This document shows positions 11,327 through 22,235 of a stretch of 64,000 nt of DNA, piece after piece. The first letter of the stretch is position 1. Each line of letters starts with the position of its first letter. Source of the stretch: Ophioderma brevispina (lineage: Eukaryota > Echinodermata > Ophiuroidea > Amphilepidida > Ophiodermatidae); the NCBI GenBank assembly GCA_023653785.1, contig JAMKCH010049324.1:1-64000 (forward strand). Reading direction: 5' to 3'. Position numbers and translations under genes: made by a program. The notes below the pieces were generated by a model that had not been told where the DNA came from, did no database searches, and was given only the letters and a program-made list of their open reading frames with translations.

Positions 11327-11864
11327 AGTCCACTCAATCTACGGTATGACCTGGACAAAATTGCTACAGAAGGTTTTCTTGCTGTAACTTGTTGTACACA
11401 CCCTCCCAAACAACATATCAAAAAGGTAGATAAAAGGAAGCATAGCAAGACATGATAATTTGCATAAAACCTATGTGCCATTTTTGCCTATATTTTAATT
11501 ATTATACAATACCGTATATTAAAAGGGGACGATCCGATTTAAGTAAATGAAGTTTTCATCTTGATAGAATGGTCTTCACCACTAAACTCCATCTGTAGAG
11601 TTTTGCGCGGATATTTCAACCCGTTTTCATGTGAGAGCTAAAATCATGATTTTCTTAGCCCTATATGTGTAAAATTAATATCGGTCGACCAAAATGGGGT
11701 ACATTTTCGCTCATAACTTCCAAACCAAATATCCTTTAGCCCTAAGATTTCACAGGGTAAATGAGAATAGTAGCTTTCTTCAAATACCAAAATGTTGACC
11801 ACTTCCGGTAAAATCTTGGGAGTATGGGGACGGTGCTATTAGCGATCAGGTCATGGCCTTTTAA

Positions 11865-12125
11865 CTCTTGAGCCTTCCTTGCTGTCCAACATAGGACCCG
11901 AGGTACTTGAAGTCTAACCTTTTTGAGTTGGGTACCGTTTGTAGTGCAGATAGGTTGACGATTCTCTTCCTCATTGACGGTCATGAATTTAATTCTGTCT
12001 CTTTGGCTTTTTGACTTTATCTGCAGCATTCTCAAATGATGCTTTGTAGTAGATCTTGTGCAGCACATATCACATCTCCTGTTAGAGCTGCATAATCAAG
12101 GTCTGTGAGATGCTGACTTTGGTGA
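11865..12125 (-). pseudogene. Second LINE reverse transcriptase relic (RTE/CR1-type), motif C damaged
   Basis: Minus-strand translation, switching frames, shows TDLDYAALTGD, AAQDLLQSI, FMTVNEEENRQPIC, GTQLKKV and then DFKYLGSYV. DFKYLGS is a hallmark just after the palm of many LINE RTs, and TDLDYA is the start of motif C. Where the family norm is YADD followed by hydrophobic residues, this copy reads YAAL, so both catalytic aspartates are gone. The duplicate at 26690-26930 has the same loss. The family differs from the LINE around it, because its blocks are worded differently. Whether it was captured by the TIR element or is a separate nested insertion is unclear. Confidence 0.65.
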
Positions 12126-12794
12126 CGTCTATATAGAATGCTTGACTGCCTTTTTATGCTGCTGTCCTACCTATTACCCAGGCTATTACCAAATGACCCC
12201 CCTTTTTAAAATGTTCACATACTCAGTGACTTCTATTTTCTTCTTTCCTACTATCCACTTTTATCACAAGTTTGCATAAATTTCCACTTTTTCAAGAAAT
12301 TTTTTGGGGTCCATTTTTATCTCAAAGGACCCTTGAAATGACCCTATTTTTCACCACCTTGCCGAGGTCCATCATTTTGCATAGGGAGTGCCCCCGGCCC
12401 TATTGACCCAATGTGTTTGCATAACTACTCTCTGAAATATTTGGCTATATAAAAAGATCTCTCCCCCATCCGAATGGCAGTCTGACAAATCATCTGGATG
12501 TAATTAATTTGCAGGAAAATCATTGCGGCCATCTTGAATAATGCATGACCATCACTTTCCACTTTTTAATTATAATTGCAAATGCTACCACCTTGCACGC
12601 ATAGCCATGAAAAACATTTCAATACTGACAGAAAATGGAAATCCCTCCCTAAACAAATAAACATTTCATTTATGACATATACCTTGGTCGAATAATGGCG
12701 TCTCTTCCACGTACGATAAATGCAATTAACATGGTCTTGCCAGGCTCCCCTTTTTCTACCGTTTGATATGTTGTTTGGGGGTCTTTTACTGCTA

Positions 12795-13258
12795 ACATAG
12801 TAGATTCAACCCATCGTGTCACCTCTCGTATTTTTCCGAAGGTATTGGCATTGAATGAGGGGATGTTCAGTGGATGAAGTAAAATTCATGGCGAAATCTA
12901 TTGGAGCCATGTAGTCGGATAGCAGAGAAAAAAAAAATCATTCTGAGCTTAATGAAATCATTCAGGTCAACGTAAAAACCATAATAATACTACATTAATC
13001 TCAATAATACATTCGACTATCGTATTTGCTTCAGTGGTAATTCAATAATACAATAGTGAGTTTGAATGTTTATTACTTTGAGCGCCCGTGCTTTATAGGA
13101 AGGAACACAAAAGTCTTTGGCACCCTCTATTAATGAATGAGACCAGATTATCTCAGTTTTTTCTGAAACAGTGAATCGGACCCCATATTCTGCCTCCCTC
13201 CCAACACGAACGCTGTCCAAAACTTTTTCCTCCGGTGACCGATGGTTGAATCTACTAT
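12795..13258. mobile_element. MITE nested in the 2 kb element
   Basis: ATAGTAGATTCAACCCATCG (from 12797) and its inverted partner CGATGGTTGAATCTACTAT (to 13258) bound the segment. The duplicate block lacks it: 27780-27795 reads straight from CTGCTA into GTTACAGCAAG. That is an empty site and shows insertion after the block was copied. The exact target duplication is ambiguous (TA or CTA). No transposase frame. Confidence 0.8.
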
Positions 13259-13330
13259 AGTTACGCAAGAAAACCTTCTGTAGCAGTTTTGTGCAGGTGT
13301 AACTAGTATTTTTCATAGATTGATTGGACT

Positions 13331-13992
13331 AATACAGACGTCACAGTTGGGTTTATTTAGTTCAGTGAGAAGCTGCTCGAAGCTGTTGTTAATATTTTGG
13401 ATTGTGTGTTCATGCAATCTGTAAATAACTCCGACAGTTACGTGTTTGGGTCTATTGTTGGTGTTAATGGTGAGATCGATGAAAAGTGAGTCAAATTCTG
13501 GTCCTGGTGTTGTGTCGATGATTTTGTATGAGAGGTGATTTTTTATGTAAAGACAAAACCCCTTCCTCTGCCGGTGAGCGGTCCTGGAATGTACGTGTAG
13601 CCATTAAAGTGAGGTGGTAACTTGGTGTCAGTAAGCCATGTTTCTGAAAATGCCAAAAAAAGAGTGGTTGAGGTGATCCAGGTAGTTAGTGATTTCTTCA
13701 TATGATTTTGTGATACTACGACAGTTGAAATGGAATATGGAAAATGAGTCATTGCTTGATGGTTTTATTAGTGTGTTGAAGCTGTCGTCAGTATGATAGC
13801 GGGAGTCAGAACCAGAATTGTTTGTGGGTGTAATGAAGGATCGGTGGTCACATGTTTGAGATGATATGGGGTCTGTAAGTAACGGGTTGATGCAAAGGGA
13901 ATTAAGTTTGATGATGTTCAATTTAGTGTTGGTGAAAAATTCAATAAGTGAAGCGCGAAAGTCTTTGTCGTGAAGCTGGTGGTTAAATGGTA
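13331..13992 (-). pseudogene. LINE apurinic endonuclease N-half
   Basis: In transcription order: NHQLHDKDFRASLIEFFTN (start of the product), a Ser/Thr/Asp-rich spacer, FHFNCRSITKSYEEI (first catalytic-site block, Asn), FLAFSETWLTDTKLPPHF (Glu block, SETW), then in another frame FDSLFIDLTINTNNRP and VTVGVIYRLHEHT. These are the usual N-terminal motifs of the APE-type endonuclease that nicks target DNA for target-primed reverse transcription. The next expected block (GDFN) lies across the 2 kb insertion at 11333-11290. Several frameshifts. The same piece is duplicated at 27859-28505. Confidence 0.85.
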
Positions 13993-14988
13993 CACACACT
14001 GGCCGAAAGTATTGCAACATGCAGAAAAGCAATGTATATTAAAAAATTGATTTAAAATTGTACCAAGAGTTCCTGACTACACATTACGTAATTGTTGCCA
14101 AAGTTGTAATTTTCAATCAGATGCTGTTTCCAAGAATCGAGTAGTGCGACAAAGGTATAATTTGATTGCCATGATCCCTAGATATGTCGGGTTTAAGGAG
14201 CTAGCTAATGATAACTTGCAGATTGTATTCCAGAAGGAATACCGACGCAGGAACATCACAAAGGCTGCAAAATAGTCGCTAAATGAATTTTACGGGTTTG
14301 TCAGGGTCTACTCTAAATATTTCGGGCGAAAATTGGTGTGGTTGTATGAACCGGAAAAGAGATAATGTCAATAAAGGATTTGAGCACGTTCATCACCGTT
14401 GGACTCGGAAAATTTAATGGCAAGAAAGAGGTCACGTGATAACTCGAAAACATCCTCTTAATCGCACCGTTGACATTGTGCTGTTTGTCATGCAATGTGA
14501 AACGCGTAATTAGACGTTATTTGCGTAAACCGCGTGATTTATCATTTAAATTGCATTTCGGTCGTCTCCAAATTTCTTGATTTTTTCGAAGACCAATGTC
14601 TTTCATTGACTTTATCTCATTTCCGGTCCATACAACCACCTTGAATTTTCTCCCATAAACATTTAAACAAACCCTAATCAACCCCTACAATTCATTAAAC
14701 GGTTGTTTTGACGTCATTTCTTCTGTTTCTGTGTCTTTATTCCTTCTGGAGTGCAATCGGCAAGTTATCGTTGGCTGTTCCATTAATCAGCAATATTTGG
14801 GGAACATGATAATCAAATCAGACGTTTTTTCACCCTCGTGGATTCTGGGAAATTACATCTGTATGAAAAACAAAAAAATTGGAATTTAATACATATTGTG
14901 TGGTCAAGAATCCATGATGTAATTTGAAATCAATTGGTGATTATGAATTTCGTTTTTAGCATGTTGCAATACTTTTGGCCAGTGTGTG
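13993..14988. mobile_element. TA-flanked 1 kb fold-back element (Tc1/mariner-like ends)
   Basis: CACACACTGGCCGAAAGTAT (13993) and its inverse at 14969-14988 are flanked by TA on both sides (13991-13992 and 14989-14990), the Tc1/mariner target. The inverted match does not stop at the ends. ATAACTTGCAGATTG...CCAGAAGGAATA (14212-14245) pairs with 14735-14775, and GTGGTTGTATGAACCGGAAA (14337) pairs with 14618-14640. So nearly the whole element is a palindrome with arms of about 450 bases. No transposase frame. Removing it restores the LINE frame PAICEL-PFNHQLHD, supporting the boundaries. Confidence 0.8.
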
Positions 14989-15045
14989 TAGTTCGCATAT
15001 TGCAGGGCACGCCATACTGAAATGGATAAAACAAAGGAAAATAAT
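14989..15045 (-). pseudogene. LINE ORF start fragment
   Basis: Minus-strand MACPAICEL is in frame with FNHQLHDKDFR once the fold-back at 13993-14988 and one TA are removed. An ATG lies near 15023. Upstream of it the sequence changes into a GA microsatellite, so any ORF1 is not visible. Confidence 0.5.
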
Positions 15046-15060
15046 ACCGAGGGGGTTATG

Positions 15061-15125
15061 AAGGAGAGAGAGAGAACAAGAGAGAGAGAGAATAAGAGAG
15101 AGTGAGTGAGAGAGAGAGGGGGAAC
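15061..15125. repeat. (GA)n microsatellite, imperfect
   Basis: GAGAGAGA runs are interrupted by AACAAG, ATAAG and GTGAGTGA. The long minus-strand Leu/Ser frames across it are a product of the repeat. Confidence 0.9.
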
Positions 15126-17075
15126 TTGAGAGATGAGTTGGATGAGGTAGATTGAAAAGGGAAGAAAATAAGAAGAAAGCAAATGAGAAACCGGGTAGAT
15201 AAAAGTCAGACAATACCTATAGACAAGATGTGTTGACAAGTCAGACAAGACGAAAGCAACGAGGACAAGCACAGAGTAAAAACAAACAAGGGGCTAAGAC
15301 AATACAAAATGCTAAGGATTATTTATACAAAACTTAGGTACAGCAGTTGTACAAAATAATGGGTTACTTACAAAACAAGAGTAAGAGGGAATAACAAAAT
15401 ACAATAATTAAATATTATTCTAATAAAAACTAAGATACAGTATTTACTTAAAATTCAGGTTGCTTACAAGTTGAAGGACTTTACAATGAGGTAGAAAAAA
15501 AAAACAAAACAGGTTGTGGTCACAAAGACCTGCAGAAGATATGACAATTGGGGAATGGGCATTAACAATGTACGTAATGCAACGAGTGACTGTCTTATAC
15601 AGACGCAAAGTAGGACAAAAAAAAACTGGAGATAGATGAACAGCATAACACTGGTATGATATTTGCCGATATGATCTGTGGACTTATTTGTATCAGAGTG
15701 TGACCAATGAATGAAGTTGGTAGAGCGCCTTGAAAAAAGGGTTGTTCTTAGCACGTTGTTTAATCCACCAAATTACTAATTTAGCCAAGAATTACGCGGT
15801 GCGTACTGCAGATGGAATAAAAGAAAACCTGACATGTTAGACGAGGACTATCGAGGACAGTGTTAAATGATTTCGTACAGCACTCAATGGAGAAACACAT
15901 AGCTGATGGGTGTAAGGAATTTCAGTCACACGGACAATGTATTATATTAGTGGAGCGGTTTGGACTGCAAAATTGTCGACAACCCCAGCCTCCCCTCGGT
16001 ACAACAAAACGAAACAAATTCTATTCGAAAGATAGTAATAACTAATTTATTTCAAAAAAATGGTTGTGGTCAAAAATTTGGTGCAGGGGTTTTTTGGGTA
16101 AAAAAAATCACGTCTTTTGAGCTTAAAAAACTTAAGAAATCAAATTTCTTAATATCTTAGCAAAAACAAATTTGAATCATGATGCCACGAATATCAATCT
16201 CTGACATTTATCTTATCGATTTTGTTTTATACAATATATAACAGTCTAGCATTTTAGCCCAACATCACTTTTTCCCAAAAAAAAACATCCGTTATCCCAT
16301 GTCACCACAAACGAGTTATACCTGAACCCTTTATGCAACGTATAAAACCTATATTCAATAACAAAAAGGAATCATCAAATAGATGGTAAAATTTTTTACT
16401 TTAAAAAATAAGAAAGAAATAATAATTTCGCTTAATTTGCAACCGAACATGCCATTTTTTCGGCCTTAGAATCATTCCCTGCCACCAAATATTTCAACCA
16501 CAACCCCCATTTTCTTAATCTCATATATTTATCCTTCAAATAAAGGTGGTTGTGTTTGTTGTACAGAGGGGAGGGGGTAAATCGAAAATAGGAACTTTTC
16601 AAAGCTCGGCGGCTCCGGTATATGTACACCTGCACTAGGATAGTCGAAAAATAGTCAAAACCATTACACTTTTGAAATGAATCTCGTTATCGTGTACCAA
16701 GTTTTAAAAAGAAAAAGACATACTTTTAGAAGAAAGTTTCAGAATTATCCTGACCACCAGTTTAATGGCCTTGTTATATTTAACATTACCGACACAGTGG
16801 ATTATCAAAGGAACTAGACAACGGAAGAATGATGGCATTGGAGGCCTCTTTTAGTTTTCATCCGAGAGGTCATTTATTACTTGTGCCCTCTCAATAATAT
16901 ACATTATTATCCATAAAGATTGTGAGATATATAAGTACTCAAAGAAGTTAGTACAAACATGACAATAGTGCAGGAAGCAGCATGTTTGAGATGAATGTAA
17001 CTCCATAAGTAGTAAAGGGACATTAAATATGATTCTCTTCAGTGGCATTTGCCTTTGAATTTCTCATTTCTCAAC
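15126..17075. other. Unannotated AT-rich sequence
   Basis: No supported gene. Short frames at 15464-15754, 15860-16160 and 16432-16635 have no recognisable content. A-runs and T-runs are common. Confidence 0.5.
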
Positions 17076-17077
17076 AT

Positions 17078-17690
17078 CCTCGAGCGTTGCTCTAGCTAGC
17101 TAGGATGGTTGTGTTAAGAATATTTCACAAATATTGAATGAAAAATAGAACTCCTACTGAGCATTTTGCTCAAGCCCCTTTTTGGCGTTTGCCTTCAAGT
17201 TTGTACAACCATTTATAGAAGGTAACAGATTCCTACTGATCGTTTGCTCTATAGGCTACCATGGTTTTGCGTTAATATATTCCAACAACTATAGGACCGA
17301 TTAAAATAGCAAAATCGTACCGAGCCTTTTTGCTCGAGCCCTTTTAGCGTTTGCCTTCAGGTTGTTCACAAACCACAAATTGACTGAATATAATAGCACA
17401 ATTCTACTGCGCGTTTTGCTCTCGCCTGTCTTTTAGGCGTTGTGCCTTCAAACCTATATTGTTAATATAATAGCACAATTCTACCGAGTGTTTGCTCTCG
17501 GCCTTCAGCATCGATAAACCCAAATAGACTTCTATACAATTCATTACTGGGAGTTAATAATCTATCCCATTTTGGCGTTTCCTTCAGATTGTTCACCAAT
17601 CAGGTTAAATTACCATCCGATACTGAGCGTTTGCTCTTAGCTCCTTTTGGCGTTTGCTTAATTTGTGCATTAATATCCAAAATTACAATT
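17078..17690. repeat. Array of short palindromes (GAGC...GCTC and GGCGTTTGCC)
   Basis: About eight degenerate units of roughly 70-85 bases. Each has a first hairpin such as GAGCATTTTGCTC (near 17159), GAGCCTTTTTGCTC (near 17322) or GAGCGTTTGCTC (near 17624). In most it is followed about 10 bases later by GGCGTTTGCC or a variant, then TTCAA/TTCAG and a TTGTTCAC-like spacer. Hairpin symmetry is kept better than the spacers. Not a CRISPR: units are too variable, spacers resemble each other, and the context is eukaryotic. Confidence 0.75.
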
Positions 17691-20600
17691 CCTAAACGGA
17701 TAGAAAGCAAATTTACAACAAAATGCCGCCAAACAAGTTACTCCTGATGTAACTTGCTTACCCCCCCTTTTTTTAAATTTGCGAGAACACCAAGACATAA
17801 ATGAGGCCAGTCCTTTTACACAACACAGTAGGCTGAGAAAGGGTAATAAAGGCCTGTGCTTAAAAGCAACAATCCAAATGGCAACAAAAGAGAATCAACA
17901 ACACATCATTATTTCTTATTGTACTTTGGTACTGGCCTGACGGAAACTACGGGTTATGACACGGGAGTAGTTTTTAGAAAAGAACCTTATTAAATTTATA
18001 CAGAAATTTTTTACGGGATTAATATGACGTTTCCTCCTTGTCCTTAGGAAATGGTACCTTAATACTACAGAACAAGAAATTAAAGAACTTGAGTTATTAA
18101 AATTGATAAAATGTTTTGACCGGGTAATTATTAGTGGAGTTTTGAGGTGGTGATCCGCTGTACTATTATATGATCGCTTCTCGTCTCAGTGGTTACTTCT
18201 ATTCCAGTGATCGCTCCTATTCACTAAGCTAGCGGAAATCAACAGAGAACACATCTACACAAAATTGCACAACACTTACTCATGCACCCACCCACATCTA
18301 AATGAACGCCAAAGTAAAGATTAAAGCATAATTTTAGACAAGCGGCACAACAGTAAACGAGAAAATAACTACAAGAATGCTTAATAAACTACCATCGACT
18401 ACTGTTAGATATTCAATGAAAAGCCATTAGTAATAACCAAAATAGTAGATAACACAGGAGCGTGGAGAATTAAAGATGTACCATTACCTAGCAAGCCAAT
18501 ATAAGTTACACTCGCCTCCGACAAAAGAATTAACACCGAAATAAAGGGGGTACCAAATACACTACCACACGACAAAAAAAGAGGGTTTCAGAAACTAGGG
18601 TTTACTTAGAAGCTGCATGATTTCTGAAATTAAGCCTTCGAAAACCTCTACCAATTGCTAAGAATTCCTTCCCTGTTTTGCGGCAACTCCGACGAGCGGC
18701 CCACCATTCATCAAAAACGTTTTAAAAATGTCAACTGTTCCAATCTCTAACCAAAAACCTACCGTACAGCGTAACTAAAGGCTCAGTGTTACGCAACACT
18801 ATAAAGCAACATACGAAACTCAGTATTATATAACTACTATGGCTCACTACACCTGTTGAACTGACCACAAACGCATCTTACACCTAATGAACAACTTGCT
18901 AAATCATCACACTATGAAATATGAACATTAAATTAAAGGGCAGCCTTACAGCAGAAACACCTGATATACAATAACACTGGCACTGGTGGCACTGATTTCA
19001 ATGCTACGGAAACTGTTATAGATAAAACTATTCAAAAACCCTTCAAAAAGCTACGGCTTAGAATTAACACGCTCTCATTTTAACATTTCAACCAATGGCT
19101 GCCAAATTGACGTTATATTTTGGCAGGGATTATACACGAGCACAAAACCAAATCCTCCGTCAACAATGCTTAAAGTTACCTCTTTTTCCACTTTTACCCT
19201 GCAAAACTCTGCGCCCATCACTACACTAACGCAAACCTACTTACACCACGGCACCCGAAAAGCATTAAAAGTCGATGCCCATGTCACCAAATCAAACAGA
19301 AATGCAATTAGAACTCCACGTGACACACTAGTACATAACACCTATAAACTTGGAAACCTAAACTTGGCCCAAAAAAACGACACATTGAAAAGAGGCCTAA
19401 CTAACCCCAAACAAAATATATTTTCAAGTAACTGGACCTGCCAACCGACCACACACACGCAATCAATACTAACTAACCCAACAGCGCTGAGAACCCAACA
19501 ATTAGCCCAGGCCGATTGAAAAATACCTGCTAGAAAAGGATTGTAGAACAACTCATTGATTCCGCAACCGAAAACTGTCAGCGAATGAGCGGAGAAGATT
19601 CCAGAAATCTAAGTGATATCTTGAAAAGAAAAATGCTTTTCTTTAGAATCGCTTCAGAAGAAGACAACCTTAAAGGAGACCTGGCCTACACCATTTAGAG
19701 CAATTCAATTAAAAATTTTTAGCCACAACAATGAACAAAAAAAAAACCACACAAAACGACATCCGAACTTGATAGATTATGCTGCTCCAGTCGTCCTGTA
19801 AAAAAGTGGTGAGTTATTGCCTACTGAAATGAAAAAATAAACAGGTTTATAGTGGAATAAATAGCACAAGACCAGGTAATGAAGGGCGAAGGAGAGGAGT
19901 TATATACAAGATGAAAACTGCATTATACCCGTGCCCTGATGGTAATCATTAGCTTGAAAAGCTGACACCAGACGACCACAACCAATGATGCACACAACGC
20001 ATATAACACTCATATTATTGGATCATAGCGCACACACACATACCTGTTACAATATTTCCAAAATTTTAGCACAACACAGCTATGTAATTGTCGCAACATT
20101 TTCCACAAAGTTTTATTTCAAAAAACCCACAACCTCCAAAATATATAAACCATACAGAAAAACATCCATAAAACAACCAGTCCGTACGTACATACACACA
20201 CCAACCAAAAGGATTCTTCCCAAAGATACAAATTTAAATAGTAAAATCGAAACGAAACTTAATTAAACATACTTGACAAAGAATAAAACTGGGGCATCTA
20301 ATCAACTGCATTGTTTTTTTTTTGTGGGGAGGGAAATAGAGCATGGCATTAACAAACAAACACAAAAAAAAATTGAATACATGGAATCACAACATAGAAA
20401 AAAGAAATAAACCATGAGACACGAAACAAAGCAAAATACAATTACATTCACTTATAACTACAATTTAACACGGAACCAATGTCGATGCTTATTGACTAAA
20501 CAGCGTAACCAGGAGCCTACAAAACAATGAAAAGGAAAATAATCAGTGAATGGGTTTAAAATAATAAAAACAAACCTTTACCTTACAATAAAGCACATGA

Positions 20601-20990
20601 TGACTTAAATAAATTAGCAAGCCTCAAAATCTTAATGAATGACTAATTAAAAGCCGTGCTTTCAACTTCAAAGTATAAATTCCTATTCTCTTTGATGAAC
20701 ATACTGGAAATTGGAGCGGTGTGCGTCAAGAGCCGCAAGGTGCAAGTGATTAAATAATCGTTGAGAAAACAGTTTGACAAAAAATCCAATGGTAGATAAA
20801 CAAAGTCACTGGTGCGTAGTTGACAAATTAAGAACTTTACAGTGCTTAAAAAGCCTGGTGAAGTTGTTACAGCAGTCAGTCTGGTCTCCCACCGATAACC
20901 GTATCCTTTTGATGTCAGGCAAGGCGGCTACCTTGAAGGCTGCAGATGATGGTGCAAATATTCAGCTTGCTGCTAGTTGATACCGAAGCT
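17691..20990. other. A+C-rich, strand-asymmetric sequence of unknown origin
   Basis: The plus strand is strongly biased; in 18241-18300 I count A 25, C 21, T 10, G 4. Frames at 19166-19519 (117 codons) and 19985-20266 (93 codons) are rich in Thr/Asn/Gln/Lys, as expected from the bias, and show no domain. A-rich plus strands are common in retroelements, but I see no RT, integrase or protease motif on either strand. Confidence 0.5.
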
Positions 20991-20994
20991 GAAA

Positions 20995-21875
20995 AACTCA
21001 TGCAAATCTTAGGACTATAATTAGTTTAATCATGTTGAAGCACAAAGAAGATTTAAACAAGAACAACAAAACATAACATAAGTATAACAATATAATGTAA
21101 TGATGATCCAGGGAATCGCTATTACATACACAGAGCTGCATTAATAAATTTGATTGCTGGACCCTGAAACGAAAATCAAGATAGCACAACCTGCATGTGG
21201 TATAAAAGGAAGAGGAAGTACGCACACAAACACCACGACAAAATCTTAAGTATAACAGTTCAATGCAATGACGATACAGTGAATCACTATTCTTAACAAG
21301 GAGACCTTCATTATATAATTGATTTGATGATCCAAGGTTAGATTAAAAGCTACACAGTCTCGCCAGTTTGCCTGTGGAATAATAATGACAAAATAAGATG
21401 TGTAACACACAGTTAAACCCATCAGCAAAGCATAAGACTAATTACTAATTGGTTAAAGATATGAAAGGCACAAAAAGGAGACATAAACACACAAGTAAAA
21501 ATAAACGAGAACGTTCTGAAAACATGCAAGATCGATCCAAGGGAGCGCTACCCTTAACAAAGTATTTGCAATTAAATAATTGAATGCTGAAACCCGAAAC
21601 CAAGGTTAAAGATTACCATTCACGCCATTTTTCATGTGGTCAAAGTCTAAATTAAATAAAGCTGATGGGACATCCAGTTAACCCTTCACACATACTTAAG
21701 ACTATAATTAGTTTACCAGATTTTAAAGGCACAAAGGAAGAAGTAACTCAACCCAAAACTACAAGCACTTATAATGCAGAGATTGAATCCAAGGGATCAC
21801 ACCTTAAACAAAGGAACGCATTAAAAATAGTGATTGTAAATACCTGATACCAAAATTAAACATTAACCCAGTCCG
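20995..21875. repeat. Old tandem array, unit about 250 bases
   Basis: Recurring landmarks: TTAAGACTATAATTAGTTT-like (21008, 21435 and 21698), AAAGGCACAAA (21465, 21725), GATCCAAGGGA-like (21108, 21275, 21533, 21785), TTAACAAAG/GGA (21293, 21555, 21803) and CATGTGG or CCTGTGG (21193, 21370, 21635). Three to four degenerate units, different from the palindrome array. Confidence 0.6.
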
Positions 21876-22154
21876 TTTTTTTCCCGTTGAATCTGCTTGA
21901 ACTGCCACCATGGATTCAAACAGACAGTACCACAGGTGTGATTAACTTATATTAACTTCTAATGTTACAAATGAAACTCAAAAAGAAAGGCCTGTTCGAC
22001 GCTCCTCTTGAATCAGTTATGGTAACCATATTCGGCAAATCCTCAGTGTGATGTTCAGAGTGTATGAAGCCTTGTGCACGAACGCCGATAAGTCCACAAA
22101 CGAGACCTGTCGAATTCCTCCGCGTTGACTGATTACTTACTGCAAAGAGTTCTG

Positions 22155-22235
22155 CTTATAATCCAATGGTAGAATGCTCTGTCGAGACAGTTTCCAGGAG
22201 GTTGAGAGTTTGAGACGCGTACCACGTTAAGGCTG
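22155..22235 (+). repeat. Possible tRNA-like (SINE head) relic
   Basis: CCAATGGTAGAATGCTCTGT (22163) reads like a tRNA D-arm and anticodon stem with a box-A-like core. GAGAGTTTGAGACGC (22204) is a weak box B about 40 bases on. Stems do not close well enough to call a tRNA. Confidence 0.3.

Larger units (their letters stand above)
11327..13330. mobile_element. 2 kb terminal-inverted-repeat element inserted in the LINE endonuclease
   Basis: The ends are inverted copies: AGTCCACTCAATCTAC (11327) against AGTCCAATCAATCTAT (complement of 13315-13330). Further in is a perfect 20-mer, GCTACAGAAGGTTTTCTTGC (from 11363), with its partner near 13265-13284. AATA lies outside both ends (11322-11325 and 13331-13334), a probable 4 bp target duplication. 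Removing the element rejoins the LINE endonuclease at the GDFN block. The interior has no transposase I recognise. It holds a broken LINE RT relic (11865-12125, minus) and a younger MITE (12795-13258). Related sequence occurs at 26303-27858, 41020-41450 and, weakly, 54955-55110. Confidence 0.75.
8781..15045 (-). mobile_element. CR1/Jockey-like LINE copies, multiply interrupted
   Basis: Minus-strand non-LTR retrotransposon sequence. In transcription order: ORF start region (15045-14989), endonuclease N-half (13992-13331), endonuclease C-half, linker and 5' RT (11326-9833), a 3' UTR module (9812-9635), then a second, 5'-truncated RT copy (9634-8965) with its own 3' UTR module (8964-8781). Motifs for both the apurinic endonuclease and the RT are visible. 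Interruptions are a 1 kb fold-back at 13993-14988 and a 2 kb inverted-repeat element at 11327-13330. The clade assignment (CR1/Jockey/Rex-like) is from RT wording and the short tandem 3' termini and is only approximate. Confidence 0.85.

Noticed and set aside
14904..15272. Leu/Ser-rich frames on the minus strand
   Set aside because: Driven by the GA microsatellite.
17078..17690. CRISPR-like array
   Set aside because: Units vary too much, spacers resemble each other, no cas genes, and the context is eukaryotic.
19166..19519. 117-codon Thr/Asn-rich frame as a gene
   Set aside because: Composition simply reflects the A+C bias of the tract; no motif.
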